DNA of 64,000 nt from Caldimonas thermodepolymerans (GCF_015476235.1 NZ_CP064338.1:1054001-1118000); one strand, 5' to 3'. Positions 1-9,549 are shown, counted from the first letter of the stretch. A program made the numbers and translations. Notes: generated from the letters alone by a model not told the origin.

Positions 1-364
1 CGAAGCCCCAGAACACCTGCCACCACGTGAGCCGGGGACGGTAACCCAGGCAGAACGGCATGATGCCGATCAGCACCAGGTAGAGGTCCTGCCAGCCCCA
101 GAGGGTGGCCAGCGGGGCGGTCGCGATGCCGCCGACCACCAGCACCAGCATGGGCCGGTAGATGTCCGGCATGTGGATGCCGCCCATCGCCATCGCGAAG
201 GCCACGCCCAGCACCGGGATCAGGTAGGTCAGGTAGCGGATCGGCGAGCCGAAGGCCACCCCCAGCCAGATCGTGACGAAGCAGAAGAGCGCGAACAGCG
301 CGTCGACGTGCAGCGCGCCCCGGTGCTCGACGGCGGGGGGAAGGTATCGGGGTCGGTGGAACAT
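1..364 (-). CDS. Polytopic membrane protein of the exopolysaccharide cluster (3' part outside window)
   Basis: This frame is open from an ATG at 364 to the left edge, giving 121 residues of a longer protein. After about 25 polar residues (MFHRPRYLPP...) come three to four hydrophobic stretches, including ALFALFCFVTIWLGVAFG and PMLVLVVGGIATAPLATLW, so it is an integral membrane protein. It is last in the minus-strand run after manC, 53 bases beyond its stop. An in-frame ATG at 373 is an alternative start, but the GAGG upstream fits 364 better. Position suggests a polysaccharide polymerase or exporter (Wzy- or EpsG-like). The visible part is too short to name the family. Confidence 0.6.
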   Translation of the reverse strand, partial: MFHRPRYLPPAVEHRGALHVDALFALFCFVTIWLGVAFGSPIRYLTYLIPVLGVAFAMAMGGIHMPDIYRPMLVLVVGGIATAPLATLWGWQDLYLVLIGIMPFCLGYRPRLTWWQVFWGF

Positions 365-417
365 GCGGAACATCCTCGCGCTGTTCGGGCCGCAAGCGGC
401 GGGGGGCGGCGCGGGGA

Positions 418-1896
418 TCAGGCCGCGGCGGTCGGTGCCGACGTGCGCCCGTAGCTGTCCTCGAAGCGCACGATGTCGTCTTCGCCCAGGTAGGCCCCGG
501 ACTGCACCTCGATGATCTCCAGCGGGATGGTGCCCGGGTTGGCCAGGCGGTGGACCTCGCCCAGCGGGATGTAGGTGCTCTGGTTCTCTGTGATCAGCTG
601 CTTCTTCTGCCCGCAGGTGACCTCGGCCGTGCCGGACACCACCACCCAGTGTTCCGCCCGGTGGTGGTGCATCTGCAGCGAGAGGCTGGCCCCGGGCTTG
701 ACCATGATGCGCTTGACCTGGAAGCGCGGGCCGCAGTCGATGCTGTCGTACCAGCCCCAGGGGCGGTGCACCAAGCGGTGCAGGGTGCACTCGCTGCGTT
801 CGCGCTGCTCCAGTTCGGCGACGATCTTGCGGACTTCCTGGCTGCGGTTGCGGTCGGCCACCAGCACCGCATCGGAGGTCTCGACGACGACCACGTTGTC
901 CAGGCCCACGGCGCTGACCAGCCGGCTGGTGGCGTGCACCAGCGTGTTGCGGCAGGCCGCGGTGATCGCGTCGCCGTGGACCACGTTGCCGTCGGCGTCC
1001 TTCTCGCTGACCTGCCACACCGCTTCCCATGCGCCCAGGTCGGACCAGCCGGCATCGAGCGGCACCATCTTGACGGTGAAGCCGCAGTGCGGGTCGGCGG
1101 GGCAGCGCTCCATCACCGCGCAGTCGACCGATTCGGCCGGCACCGCGGCAAAGGCGTCGTGGCCGGGGCGGATGAAGCCGTTGTCGGCCTGGCGTTGCCG
1201 CCAGGCGTCCTCGGTCGCCGTGGCGATGTCGGGGCGGAAATGCGCCAGCGCCTTCAGCCAGACCGAGGCGCGCAGCACGAACATGCCGCTGTTCCAGTAG
1301 TAGTGGCCTTCGGCCAGGTAGCGCCGGGCGGTTTCCAGGTCGGGTTTCTCGGCGAAGGCAGCGACCGGCCGCACCGCGCCGTCGCCGCGCGCGTGGATGT
1401 AGCCGAAGCCCGTCTCGGGCCGGTCGGGCCGGATGCCCAGGATCACGATGCTGCCGTCGCCGGCTGCGTCGACCGCGCCGCGCAGCGCCGCGGTGAAGGC
1501 GGGCAGGTCGGTGACGGTCTGGTCGGCCGGCGTGACGACCAGCACGGGATCTTCGGCGTCGTCCAGCTCGTCGCGCGCGAACAGCGCGGCAAGCGTAAGT
1601 GCCGGCGCGGTGTTGCGGCCGACCGGCTCGAGCAGGACGGCCGAGGCGCCCACCTTGATCTCGCGCAGCTGGTCCAGGGTCAGGAAGCGGTGCTCCTCGT
1701 TGCCGACGATGCAGGGGTCGGCGAGCCGGATGTGGTCGTCCGACAGGGTCTTCAGGCGCCGCACCGCCTGCTGGAACAGCGTGTCCTTGCCGGACAGCGC
1801 CAGGAACTGTTTCGGATAGAGGGCGCGGCTCAGCGGCCACAGCCGGGTGCCGGATCCGCCGGCCATCACGACCGGCAGCACGTTGTTCTGATGCAT
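418..1896 (-). CDS. manC: Mannose-1-phosphate guanylyltransferase / mannose-6-phosphate isomerase
   Basis: This is the bifunctional type II enzyme of GDP-mannose synthesis, 492 aa, which is the usual length for the AlgA/CpsB/ManC family. The N-terminal nucleotidyltransferase signature VMAGGSGTRLWPLSR lies at residues 10-24, and AFAEKP is the sugar-binding motif near residue 160. The C-terminal cupin isomerase domain (about 345-480) holds PRFQVKRIMVKPG and LQMHHHRAEHWVVVSG. GGGAGA sits just upstream of the ATG. It lies 33 bases after galE in the same direction. Inference: it supplies GDP-mannose, or GDP-fucose/rhamnose precursors, for the neighbouring exopolysaccharide. Confidence 0.95.
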   Translation of the reverse strand: MHQNNVLPVVMAGGSGTRLWPLSRALYPKQFLALSGKDTLFQQAVRRLKTLSDDHIRLADPCIVGNEEHRFLTLDQLREIKVGASAVLLEPVGRNTAPALTLAALFARDELDDAEDPVLVVTPADQTVTDLPAFTAALRGAVDAAGDGSIVILGIRPDRPETGFGYIHARGDGAVRPVAAFAEKPDLETARRYLAEGHYYWNSGMFVLRASVWLKALAHFRPDIATATEDAWRQRQADNGFIRPGHDAFAAVPAESVDCAVMERCPADPHCGFTVKMVPLDAGWSDLGAWEAVWQVSEKDADGNVVHGDAITAACRNTLVHATSRLVSAVGLDNVVVVETSDAVLVADRNRSQEVRKIVAELEQRERSECTLHRLVHRPWGWYDSIDCGPRFQVKRIMVKPGASLSLQMHHHRAEHWVVVSGTAEVTCGQKKQLITENQSTYIPLGEVHRLANPGTIPLEIIEVQSGAYLGEDDIVRFEDSYGRTSAPTAAA

Positions 1897-1929
1897 GTCG
1901 TACTCTCCCTGAGGTGTGGACCGTGCAGG

Positions 1930-2958
1930 TCAGCCGGGGGCGCTGCCCCCGAAGCCCTGCGGGTTCATGCGCTGCCAGCGCCAGGAATCGGCGCACATCG
2001 CATCCAGGTCGCGCGTGGCCTGCCAGCCCAGCAGGGTGCGTGCCAAGCCGGGGTCCGCGTAGCAGGCGTCGACGTCGCCCGGGCGGCGCGCGACGATCTC
2101 GTAGGGCACCGGGCGGCCGCTGGCGCGCTCGTAGGCGCGGATCACCTCCAGCACGCTGTAGCCGCGGCCGGTGCCCAGGTTGACCGTGAGCGACTGCTGC
2201 CGCTCGAACAGGTGGCGCAGCGCCGCCACGTGTCCTTCGGCGAGGTCCACCACGTGGATGTAGTCGCGCACGCCGGTGCCGTCGGGCGTGTCGTAGTCGC
2301 TGCCGAACACCTGCACCTTGGGCCGCTGGCCGACCGCCACCTGCGCGACGTAGGGCATCAGGTTGTTCGGCACCCCGCGCGGGTCCTCGCCGATCAGGCC
2401 GCTTTCGTGCGCGCCCACCGGGTTGAAGTAGCGCAGGCAGGCGACCTGCCAGCGCGGGTCGGACTGCTGCAGGTCGTGCAGGATGCGCTCGCTCATCAGC
2501 TTGGTCGCGCCGTAGGGGTTGGTCGCCGACAGCGGCGCATCCTCGCGGATCGGCAGCGACCGGGGCTTGCCGTACACCGTGGCCGACGAGCTGAACACCA
2601 GCCGGTGCACGCCGAAGGCGGCCATGGTCTCGCACACCGTGAGCAGGCTGCCCAGGTTGTTGCGGTAGTACATGAGCGGCTGCGCGGTCGATTCGCCCAC
2701 CGCCTTGTAGGCCGCGAAGTGGACCACCGCGTCGATGCGGTGCTGCTCGAACACCGCGCGCAGCGCGGCCGGGTCGCCCACGTCGAGGCGGTGGAACACC
2801 GGGGCGCGGCCCGACAGGCGTGCCAGCCGGTTCAGCACTTCGGGCGAGCTGTTGGCGAAGTTGTCGGCGCCGACGACGTCATATCCGGCTTCTTGCAGCG
2901 ACAGCCAGGTGTGGGAAGCGATGTAGCCGGTGGCCCCGGTCAGCAGGATGGTGGGCAT
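1930..2958 (-). CDS. galE: UDP-glucose 4-epimerase
   Basis: This is a 342-aa extended short-chain dehydrogenase that interconverts UDP-glucose and UDP-galactose. The NAD-binding motif TGATGYIASH is at residues 7-16. The catalytic residues Ser124, Tyr149 and Lys153 (VFSSSATVYG and NPYGATK) fall at the same numbers as in the E. coli enzyme. It lies between the EpsL-like barrel gene and manC on the minus strand, 25 bases after the former. Role from context: nucleotide-sugar supply for the exopolysaccharide. No strong ribosome-binding site is visible, so its translation may depend on the upstream gene. A related UDP-sugar epimerase specificity cannot be excluded. Confidence 0.92.
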   Translation of the reverse strand: MPTILLTGATGYIASHTWLSLQEAGYDVVGADNFANSSPEVLNRLARLSGRAPVFHRLDVGDPAALRAVFEQHRIDAVVHFAAYKAVGESTAQPLMYYRNNLGSLLTVCETMAAFGVHRLVFSSSATVYGKPRSLPIREDAPLSATNPYGATKLMSERILHDLQQSDPRWQVACLRYFNPVGAHESGLIGEDPRGVPNNLMPYVAQVAVGQRPKVQVFGSDYDTPDGTGVRDYIHVVDLAEGHVAALRHLFERQQSLTVNLGTGRGYSVLEVIRAYERASGRPVPYEIVARRPGDVDACYADPGLARTLLGWQATRDLDAMCADSWRWQRMNPQGFGGSAPG

Positions 2959-2983
2959 GGAATGCAGTGGTCGTGGTGGTGGG

Positions 2984-4222
2984 TCAGTTCAGCGTGAGCC
3001 GCGCCAGGCAGCTGGCCGTGCGGGAGGAGTAGTCGTAGCTGACGCTGGCGGCGCCGCTGCTGGTGTCGCGCTGCACCCAGCCGACGTTGCAGCCGAACAG
3101 GATGCTGCGCGTGATCGCGTAGCTCGCGCCGAGCTCCGCGGTGGTCGTGCGGTCGTTGCCGCGGCCGTCGGTGACGCGGATGTTGCGGTCGACGTGGCGC
3201 ACGCCGCCGGTGAGCCGGATCTTGGCCGTGGCGGCCCAGGTGGCGCTCAGGCGTGCCGAGTGGATCAGCTTGGTCTCCTGCAGCGTGGCCAGCTGCGGCG
3301 GCTCGTCCGGCGTTTCCGGTTCGGCCAGGTAGAAGCCGGTCTCGTCGTTCGTCTCGCGCACCAGGTGCAGGTTCAGCGTCAGCTTGCCGGTGGGCTGGTA
3401 GCGCCAGCTGATCGCGCCGGTGACACCGTCGAAGTCGCGCGCCTCGGCCAGGTCGTGGTCGGTGGACGTCAGGCTGACGCGTGCATTGAGCGTGCTCAGG
3501 CCCGTCGGCACCCAGGTCGCGGTGAGGTCCAGGTCGCGCCGCTTGTACTTGTCGCCTTCGGTGGGGGTGTAGTGCGGGATGCGTCCGCGCGTGTAGCGTC
3601 CGGCCAGGCCGAAGCCGACCAGGTCGCTGGGGCGGTAGCGCACCCCGGCCTGCACCGTGTCGGACCGCTGCTCGCGGTTCTGGAAGGCGTCGGCCGAGTA
3701 CTTCTGGTCGCGGTGGACGTAGCCGGCCTCCAGCGTCAGCAGCGACATGCCGCCGTACTGGATGCGCGCGCCGTAGTCCTGGCGGCGGATCATGTTGCGT
3801 TCGGTCAGGTGCACCGAGCCGGTGTAGGTGTCGAAGCTGGCCAGGTTGCGCTCGTGGTTGTAGTGCAGGCCGCCCGAGATGCGGTTGACGGTCTCCAGGT
3901 CGGCGCGCACGCCCACGCCGTAGCTGGTGTTGTCGAGGTGGTCGTTGTCGCGGAACCGGTTGCGCTCGACGTGCGCCCGGGCGCGCAGGCGCTGCCGGCT
4001 GATCGGCTGGTCGAGGCCGACCTCCAGGCCGGTGGTCGAGATCAGGTCGCTGTCCTCCTGGCCGTCGCGTTCGCGAAACAGGTTGGTGTCGTGCGTGAAC
4101 GACTGCTGCAGCTGCAGGTAGTAGGGATTGGCCTGGGCTGCCGCCCCCAGGGACAGGGCGGCGCAGGCGGCGGCGACGGGCAGACGGCGCACGAGTGCAC
4201 GACGGACGGGCGGGTGGGACAT
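2984..4222 (-). CDS. EpsL-like outer-membrane beta-barrel protein of exopolysaccharide export
   Basis: The protein has 412 aa. It opens with a signal peptide (positively charged start, AAACAALSLGAAAQA, predicted cleavage near residue 31) and continues as alternating polar/hydrophobic strands rich in Arg, Asp and aromatics, as expected of a porin-like barrel. This matches the putative beta-barrel family that includes EpsL of methanolan-type clusters. A strong GAGGAGG lies 5 bases before the ATG. It is followed closely by galE and preceded, 48 bases away, by the priming glycosyltransferase. Inferred role: outer-membrane passage or anchoring of the polysaccharide. It shows none of the lipoprotein features of a Wza-type exporter. 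Confidence 0.75.
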   Translation of the reverse strand: MSHPPVRRALVRRLPVAAACAALSLGAAAQANPYYLQLQQSFTHDTNLFRERDGQEDSDLISTTGLEVGLDQPISRQRLRARAHVERNRFRDNDHLDNTSYGVGVRADLETVNRISGGLHYNHERNLASFDTYTGSVHLTERNMIRRQDYGARIQYGGMSLLTLEAGYVHRDQKYSADAFQNREQRSDTVQAGVRYRPSDLVGFGLAGRYTRGRIPHYTPTEGDKYKRRDLDLTATWVPTGLSTLNARVSLTSTDHDLAEARDFDGVTGAISWRYQPTGKLTLNLHLVRETNDETGFYLAEPETPDEPPQLATLQETKLIHSARLSATWAATAKIRLTGGVRHVDRNIRVTDGRGNDRTTTAELGASYAITRSILFGCNVGWVQRDTSSGAASVSYDYSSRTASCLARLTLN

Positions 4223-4270
4223 GCGACCTCCTCAGCGTTGTTGGTGGTGGCGGCGGAAACGGGCCCGCCT

Positions 4271-5665
4271 TCAGTAGGCGTGCCGGTCGAACAGCATGAG
4301 CCGCGCCGTGCGCGCGATGATCAGCAGGTCCAGGCCCAGCGACCAGTTGCGCAGGTACTCGAGGTCGTACTCGACGCGCGCCTCCATCTTCTCGATCGTG
4401 TCGGTCTCCCCCCGGTGTCCGTTGACCTGGGCCCAGCCGGTGATCCCGGGCTTGACCTTGTGGCGCACCATGTAGGCCTTGATCATCTTGCGGTACTGTT
4501 CGTTGTGCGCGACCGCATGAGGGCGCGGCCCGACGATGCTCATGCGTCCCTGCAGCACGTTGAAGAACTGCGGCAGTTCGTCCAGCGACGTGCGGCGCAG
4601 GAAGGCACCGAACCGGGTGACGCGCGGATCGTCCCGGGTGGCCTGCTTGATCACCGGGCCGTTGTCCATCGTACGCATCGTGCGGAACTTGTAAACGGTG
4701 ATTTCCTCCCCGTCCAGGCCGTTGCGCTTCTGCTTGAAGATGACCGGTCCGGGCGAGCTGAGCTTCACGCCGATGGCGATGAGCAGCATCAGCGGCGAGA
4801 TCAGCACCAGGATGAGGGTGGACAGCACGATGTCGGTGATGCGCTTGACCAGCGCGTTGGTGCCGGTGAAGGGCGTCTCCAGGATGCCGACCACCGGCAC
4901 CCCGTTCACGTCCTGCAGGCGGCCCTGGATGATGCTGATGCCGAACACGTCGGGCACGAAGAACAGCGAGGCGGTGGTCTCCTGCAGCGACTCCAGCAGC
5001 GCCTTGATGCGCGGTTGCGTGGTCAGCGGCAGGGTGATGTAGACCTCCTTGATGCCGTGCTGCATCACGTAGGAGGACACGTCGCCCAGGCGTCCGAGCA
5101 CCTTGTCCGAGGCGTCAGGGTGCACCCGCATGTCGGTGCGGTCGTCGAAGAAGCCGACGAAGTCGATGCCGAAGCCTTCGTGGCCCTGCAGCGCCCGGGA
5201 CACCTTCACCCCCAGCGGGCCGGCGCCGACGACGATGGCCGAGCGGCGCGCCTCCGGCCGGCGCGCGTGCATCTTGACGATCTCGCGCCCGACCACCACC
5301 GCGGCCAGCTGGACCACCGGGGTCAGCACCGCCCAGGCGATCAGCACCTCCTCGTCGAACAGGTCCAGGCTGCGCGTGGCGTAGCCGCACAGCGCCAGGA
5401 TGGCCAGCAGGCTGGCCCACGAGGTGGAGATGTCGACGATGGCGGTGAGCTTGGGGTCCTTGAACCGGTTGCGCCCCGGAAAGGACAGCGCGAACACCAG
5501 CAGGCACAAGGTCATGGCGGCGCCGTCGACCGGCAGGTCGTGGTAGTCCAGCACGGCCAGGAAGCAGCCGACGGTGATGGCCGGCTCCAGGAAGGCCGCC
5601 ACGAACGACGTGACCGATTGCGGAGCGCTGTAGAAGGTTCTCGTATAGGTCCGGTCTTCAAACAT
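4271..5665 (-). CDS. Undecaprenyl-phosphate hexose-1-phosphate transferase (priming glycosyltransferase)
   Basis: This 464-aa protein starts the exopolysaccharide repeat unit by moving a sugar-1-phosphate from a UDP-sugar to undecaprenyl phosphate. Four N-terminal hydrophobic segments are followed by a Rossmann-like CoA-binding-type domain ([17 protein letters not shown], about residues 145-260). A further transmembrane helix ([20 protein letters not shown]) then precedes the bacterial sugar transferase domain, with [27 protein letters not shown] and [12 protein letters not shown]. The open frame runs further upstream, but the ATG at 5665 gives the family N-terminus ([11 protein letters not shown]). 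The leader has a G8 run rather than a clear ribosome-binding site. It is first in the minus-strand polysaccharide run. Confidence 0.92.
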   Translation of the reverse strand: MFEDRTYTRTFYSAPQSVTSFVAAFLEPAITVGCFLAVLDYHDLPVDGAAMTLCLLVFALSFPGRNRFKDPKLTAIVDISTSWASLLAILALCGYATRSLDLFDEEVLIAWAVLTPVVQLAAVVVGREIVKMHARRPEARRSAIVVGAGPLGVKVSRALQGHEGFGIDFVGFFDDRTDMRVHPDASDKVLGRLGDVSSYVMQHGIKEVYITLPLTTQPRIKALLESLQETTASLFFVPDVFGISIIQGRLQDVNGVPVVGILETPFTGTNALVKRITDIVLSTLILVLISPLMLLIAIGVKLSSPGPVIFKQKRNGLDGEEITVYKFRTMRTMDNGPVIKQATRDDPRVTRFGAFLRRTSLDELPQFFNVLQGRMSIVGPRPHAVAHNEQYRKMIKAYMVRHKVKPGITGWAQVNGHRGETDTIEKMEARVEYDLEYLRNWSLGLDLLIIARTARLMLFDRHAY

Positions 5666-5892
5666 GGATGGGCACGCCCCCCCCTGTGACGCTTCCAGCG
5701 AACCTGCCGGCGTGCCGGCCCGCGGCCCGCACGTGCGCCCAGGCCCGACACCGAAGCATGCGCGGGTGTGGCGAGGAAAACCGCAGCCTCCCTGGCTGCA
5801 CGGGACACCCGGCCATGTCTGCGCCACGACGCCATGCGGCACAGGCGGTTGATCACGCCGTACCAGTGCCAGATCATTGTCCCAGAGCACCC

Positions 5893-5908
5893 CGTGATTT
5901 TGGTCACG
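5893..5908. promoter_or_regulatory. CRP-like palindrome between the EPS operon and ubiJ
   Basis: The sequence CGTGATTTTGGTCACG has two half-sites, GTGA and TCAC, spaced by six bases. This is the core of the CRP-family consensus TGTGA-N6-TCACA, with only the outermost base differing on each side. It lies in the 285-base divergent region, 228 bases from the priming transferase start and 43 bases before the ubiJ start. No binding evidence exists. CRP/FNR-type regulators, some of them c-di-GMP responsive, control exopolysaccharide operons in related bacteria, which makes the location suggestive. Confidence 0.4.
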
Positions 5909-5938
5909 CAAACGCGGGGTCGACAGTCCCGCTGTCCC

Positions 5939-5944
5939 TACAAT
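5939..5944 (+). promoter_or_regulatory. Possible -10 element of ubiJ
   Basis: TACAAT matches the sigma-70 -10 consensus in five of six positions and stands out in GC-rich DNA. It ends only six bases before the ubiJ ATG at 5951, so a transcript starting there would have almost no leader. No good -35 lies 16-18 bases upstream; TCGACA at 5920-5925 is too close. Confidence 0.3.
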
Positions 5945-5950
5945 CGTTGA

Positions 5951-6475
5951 ATGCTGAAACAACTTTCCGAGCTGGTCGGCCCCGTGCTGATCGAGCGCCT
6001 GACCCTCGCGCTCAACCACGTCCTTGCCTCTGAGGCCGAGGCCCAGGCGCGGCTGCGTCCGCATGCCGGCCGCGTGCTGCAAGTGTTACCAAAAGGGCTG
6101 CCGGCGCTGTTGCAAGCGCCTGAATTTCTTGCGTTTCGTATCACGCCCGCGGGGCTGCTGGAGGCGCTGGACGAGCCGGCGGCGCCCGCGGCCGACCTGC
6201 GCCTCGAGCTGGACCTGTCCCAGCCGGCGCGGCTGGTCGAGGCCGCCCTGAGCGGGCGGCGCCCCTCGGTCAACATCCAGGGCGACGCGCAGCTGGCGAC
6301 CGACATCGGCTGGCTGATGGACAACCTGCGCTGGGATTACGAGGACGACCTCGCCCGCCTGCTGGGCCCGGTGCCCGGCCACCAGATCGCGCAGGTCATC
6401 CGCATGGCCAGCGGCGCGGTCCGGCAGGGCCTGGCCGCGCTGGCCCGCCTGATTCCCGACCGGCCCGCCCCATGA
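5951..6475 (+). CDS. ubiJ: Ubiquinone biosynthesis accessory factor UbiJ (SCP2 lipid-binding domain)
   Basis: This 174-aa protein resembles UbiJ/YigP, the SCP2-fold lipid-binding factor that helps organise the aerobic coenzyme Q complex. It has the N-terminal helix [21 protein letters not shown], the SCP2-like middle (residues about 45-115: [32 protein letters not shown]) and the acidic [19 protein letters not shown] segment typical of the family. Its stop overlaps the ubiB start (ATGA at 6472-6475), so the two are translationally coupled. ubiE, often the first gene of this operon, is not here; a divergent polysaccharide operon takes its place. UbiJ is about 200 aa in E. coli, so this one is slightly short. 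Confidence 0.85.
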   Translation: MLKQLSELVGPVLIERLTLALNHVLASEAEAQARLRPHAGRVLQVLPKGLPALLQAPEFLAFRITPAGLLEALDEPAAPAADLRLELDLSQPARLVEAALSGRRPSVNIQGDAQLATDIGWLMDNLRWDYEDDLARLLGPVPGHQIAQVIRMASGAVRQGLAALARLIPDRPAP

Positions 6476-8019
6476 GACGGCTGCTGCGGCTGGTCTACAT
6501 CAGCGTCGTCGTCCTGCGCTACGGGGTCGACGAGATCGCCTTGGGCAGCCTGCGCCAGCCCTGGCTGCGGGCACTGGCGCGGGTGGTGGCGTTCGGCCGC
6601 CGGCTCGACGCACCGCGCGGCGCCCGGCTGCGCATGGCGCTGGAGCGCCTGGGGCCCATCTTCGTGAAGTTCGGCCAGGTGCTGTCGACCCGGCGCGACC
6701 TGCTGCCGGCGGACGTGGCCGAGGAGCTGGCGCGGCTGCAGGACCGGGTGCCGCCGTTCGACGGCGACGTGGCGGTGCGCATGGTCGAGCAGGCCTTCGG
6801 CCGGCCGCTGGACGCGGTGTTCGAGAGCTTCGATCGCACCCCGGTGGCCAGCGCCTCGATCGCCCAGGTGCACCTGGCGGTGCTCCAGGACGGCCGCGAG
6901 GTCGCGGTCAAGGTGCTGCGCCCGGGCATGCTCAAGGTCATCGACGAGGACCTGGCGCTGCTGCGCATGCTGGCCGGGGTGGTCGAGCGGGTCTGGGCCG
7001 ACGGCAAGCGGCTCAAGCCGCGCCAGGTGGTGGCCGAGTTCGACAAGTACCTGCACGACGAGCTGGACCTGGTGCGCGAGGCGGCCAACGCGGCGCAGCT
7101 GCGCCGCAACATGGAGGGGCTGAACCTCGTCATCGTGCCCGAGATGATCTGGGACCTGTGCACCGAGCAGGTCATCGTGATGGAGCGCATGAAGGGCGTG
7201 CCCATCAGCCAGGTCGAGCGGCTGCGCGAGGCGGGGGTGGACATCCCCAAGCTGGCGCGCGACGGGGTGACGATCTTCTTCACCCAGGTGTTCCGCGACG
7301 GCTTCTTCCACGCCGACATGCACCCGGGCAACATCCAGGTCAGCCTCGACCCGGCCACCTTCGGGCGCTACATCGCGCTGGACTTCGGCATCATCGGCAC
7401 GCTGACCGAGTACGACAAGGAATACCTGGCGCAGAACTTCATCGCCTTCTTCCGGCGCGACTACAAGCGTGTCGCCGAGCTGCACCTCGAAAGCGGCTGG
7501 GTGCCGCCCAACACCCGCATCGACGAGCTGGAAAGCGCGATCCGCGCCTGCTGCGAGCCGCACTTCGACAAGCCGCTGAAGGACATCTCGCTCGGCCAGG
7601 TGCTGCTGCGCCTGTTCCAGACCTCGCGCCGCTTCAACGTCGAGATCCAGCCGCAGCTGGTGCTGCTGCAGAAGACGCTGCTCAACGTCGAGGGGCTGGG
7701 GCGCCAGCTCGACCCGGACCTGGACCTGTGGAGCACCGCCAAGCCCTTCCTCGAGCGCTGGATGAACGAGCAGATCGGCTGGCGCGGGATGTGGGAGCGC
7801 CTCAAGAACGAGGCGCCGCGCTACGCCAAGCTGCTGCCGGAGCTGCCGCGCCTGACGCACCACGCGCTGGTGCAGCTGCCGCAGATGCAGGCGCGCCTGG
7901 ACCAGCTGGTCGCCGAGCGGCGCCGCACCAACCGCGCGCTCAAGGTGGTCGGGCTGCTGCTGGGCGCGCTGCTGCTGGTGGCCGTCGCGCAGCTGCTGCA
8001 CGGCGCCGGCGTCTGGTGA
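6472..8019 (+). CDS. ubiB: Ubiquinone biosynthesis protein UbiB (atypical kinase/ATPase)
   Basis: This 515-aa member of the ABC1/UbiB/ADCK family is an atypical protein-kinase-like ATPase needed for ubiquinone synthesis. The family KxGQ motif is in [14 protein letters not shown] (about residues 65-78), the Ala-rich loop is [10 protein letters not shown], and [10 protein letters not shown] carries the ATP-binding lysine. HADMHPGN is the catalytic-loop equivalent and ALDFGIIG carries the metal-binding Asp. The C-terminus holds the hydrophobic anchor ([18 protein letters not shown]). It overlaps ubiJ by four bases. The following gene is convergent, so the operon ends here. Confidence 0.95.
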   Translation: MRRLLRLVYISVVVLRYGVDEIALGSLRQPWLRALARVVAFGRRLDAPRGARLRMALERLGPIFVKFGQVLSTRRDLLPADVAEELARLQDRVPPFDGDVAVRMVEQAFGRPLDAVFESFDRTPVASASIAQVHLAVLQDGREVAVKVLRPGMLKVIDEDLALLRMLAGVVERVWADGKRLKPRQVVAEFDKYLHDELDLVREAANAAQLRRNMEGLNLVIVPEMIWDLCTEQVIVMERMKGVPISQVERLREAGVDIPKLARDGVTIFFTQVFRDGFFHADMHPGNIQVSLDPATFGRYIALDFGIIGTLTEYDKEYLAQNFIAFFRRDYKRVAELHLESGWVPPNTRIDELESAIRACCEPHFDKPLKDISLGQVLLRLFQTSRRFNVEIQPQLVLLQKTLLNVEGLGRQLDPDLDLWSTAKPFLERWMNEQIGWRGMWERLKNEAPRYAKLLPELPRLTHHALVQLPQMQARLDQLVAERRRTNRALKVVGLLLGALLLVAVAQLLHGAGVW

Positions 8020-8090
8020 GGCTGGCGCCGCGGTCCCGCGCCGCGGCCCGCACCCGGCCCGGCCGCGCCACATCCGCCAGAAAGCACGAC

Positions 8091-8130
8091 GGCCCGGCGC
8101 CATCGCGGCGGCCGGGCCGGGCTTCGGCCC
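8091..8130. terminator. Hairpins between convergent ubiB and symporter genes
   Basis: A perfect 8-bp stem, GGCCCGGC/GCCGGGCC (8091-8098 with 8111-8118), is followed by GGGC-TTCG-GCCC (8119-8130), a small UUCG hairpin. Both lie between convergent genes. There is no good T-tract on either strand, so this is at best a weak bidirectional terminator, possibly Rho-assisted. Confidence 0.35.
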
Positions 8131-8133
8131 CGA

Positions 8134-9549
8134 TCAGGCCGTGCGGCGCTGCGGGGCCGGGCCGGTCAGCCCGCCGATGACCATGCCCACGGCGCTGGCG
8201 AACAGGCCGAACAGCTGCGGCTCGACCGGGTCGTCGATGCCCAGGATCTCGAGCACCAGCCAGGTGCCCAGGCCGAAGACCAGCGCCAGCACCGCACCAC
8301 GGTTGTTCGCGCGCTTCCAGAACAGGCCGAACGCCAGCGGCACGAAGGCGCCGGCCAGCGTGATGCGGTAGGCGTTCTCCACCATCGTGTGGATGCTGGC
8401 GTCGGTGGCCACCGCGTAGCCGGTCACGATGATCGCGAAGGCGGCCACGATCACGCGCGTCATGTTCAGGAAACGGTCGTCGCTCTGGCCCTTCAGGTAG
8501 GGGCGCAGCACGTTCTCGGCGAAGGTGACGGCCGGCGCCAGCAGCGTGCCCGAGGCCGTGCTCATGATCACCGACAGCAGCGCGCCGAAGAACACGACCT
8601 GCAGCCACACCGGCATGCGCTCGAGCACCAGCGTCGGCAGCACCAGTTGCGAGTCGACCTCCATCAGCCGGGTCACCAGCTCGGGGTCGATCAGGTGGGC
8701 GCTGTAGGCGAGGAACAACGGTACCGCCGCGAAGAAGAAGTAGGCCACGCCGCCCAGCGCCGTGCTCCAGACCGCGACGGTCTCGTTCTTCGAAGAGTTG
8801 ACGCGCTGGAACACGTCCTGCTGCGGGATCGAGCCCAGCGCCATGGTCACCAGCGCGGCGATCCAGCCCAGCATGTCCACCGGGTCGGCGGTGGGCAGCC
8901 ATTCGAACTTGCCGTCCTCGGCGGCCTTGGCGACCACGTGCGTGATGCCGCCGGCCTGGGTGGCGGCCTCGCCGGCCACCAGCAGCAGGCCGATCACGAT
9001 CACGATCATCTGCACGAAGGTGGTCACGGCCACCGACCACATGCCGCCGAACACCGTGTAGGCCAGCACCACGCCCATGCCGATCAGCATGCCCTGCTTC
9101 ATCGAGATGGCCTCGGCCGACAGCACGTTGAACACCAGCCCCAGCGCGGTGATCTGCGCTGCCACCCAGCCCAGGTAGGAAATCACGATGCAGATCGAGA
9201 CGGCCAGCTCCACCGGGCGGCTGTAGCGCACGCGGAAATAGTCGCCCAGCGTCAGCAGGTTCATGCGGTACAGCGGCCGCGCGAAGACCAGGCCGAACAG
9301 CACCAGGCACAGCGAGGCGCCGAGCGGGTCGGAAATCAGGCCGCGGAAGCCTTCCTCGAGAAAGGTCGCCGAAATGCCCAGCACCGTTTCGGCGCCGAAC
9401 CAGGTGGCGAACACCATCGCCATCACCAGCGGGAACGACAGGTTGCGGCTGGCCGTGATGTAGTCCCGGGCGCTGTGCACGCGCCGCGACGCGTACACCC
9501 CGATGCCGATCGACAACGCCAGATAGATGAAGACCAGGGTCAACAGCAT
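8134..9549 (-). CDS. Sodium:solute symporter family transporter
   Basis: The protein is 471 aa with about 13 hydrophobic helices, the size and pattern of the SSS (PutP/PanF-like) family of sodium-coupled uptake systems in the inner membrane. Typical features are the start LLTLVFIYLALSIGIGVYASR, SFPLVMAMVFATWFGAETVLGIS, GGMWSVAVTTFVQM and GSIPQQDVFQRVNSSKNE. The frame stays open upstream, but the ATG at 9549 has GGAAG eight bases before it and gives a normal family N-terminus. Substrate cannot be read from sequence; family members take up proline, pantothenate, acetate and sugars. It is a single gene convergent with ubiB and divergent from the fmdB-type gene. Confidence 0.85.
   Translation of the reverse strand: MLLTLVFIYLALSIGIGVYASRRVHSARDYITASRNLSFPLVMAMVFATWFGAETVLGISATFLEEGFRGLISDPLGASLCLVLFGLVFARPLYRMNLLTLGDYFRVRYSRPVELAVSICIVISYLGWVAAQITALGLVFNVLSAEAISMKQGMLIGMGVVLAYTVFGGMWSVAVTTFVQMIVIVIGLLLVAGEAATQAGGITHVVAKAAEDGKFEWLPTADPVDMLGWIAALVTMALGSIPQQDVFQRVNSSKNETVAVWSTALGGVAYFFFAAVPLFLAYSAHLIDPELVTRLMEVDSQLVLPTLVLERMPVWLQVVFFGALLSVIMSTASGTLLAPAVTFAENVLRPYLKGQSDDRFLNMTRVIVAAFAIIVTGYAVATDASIHTMVENAYRITLAGAFVPLAFGLFWKRANNRGAVLALVFGLGTWLVLEILGIDDPVEPQLFGLFASAVGMVIGGLTGPAPQRRTA

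Noticed and set aside
5857..5873. Sigma-54-like promoter for the exopolysaccharide operon on the minus strand (TGGCAC, with GG-N10-GC spacing)
   Set aside because: The -24 half is perfect, but the -12 half reads CGGC instead of TTGC. The GG-N10-GC pattern occurs often by chance at this base composition, and no activator site was found.
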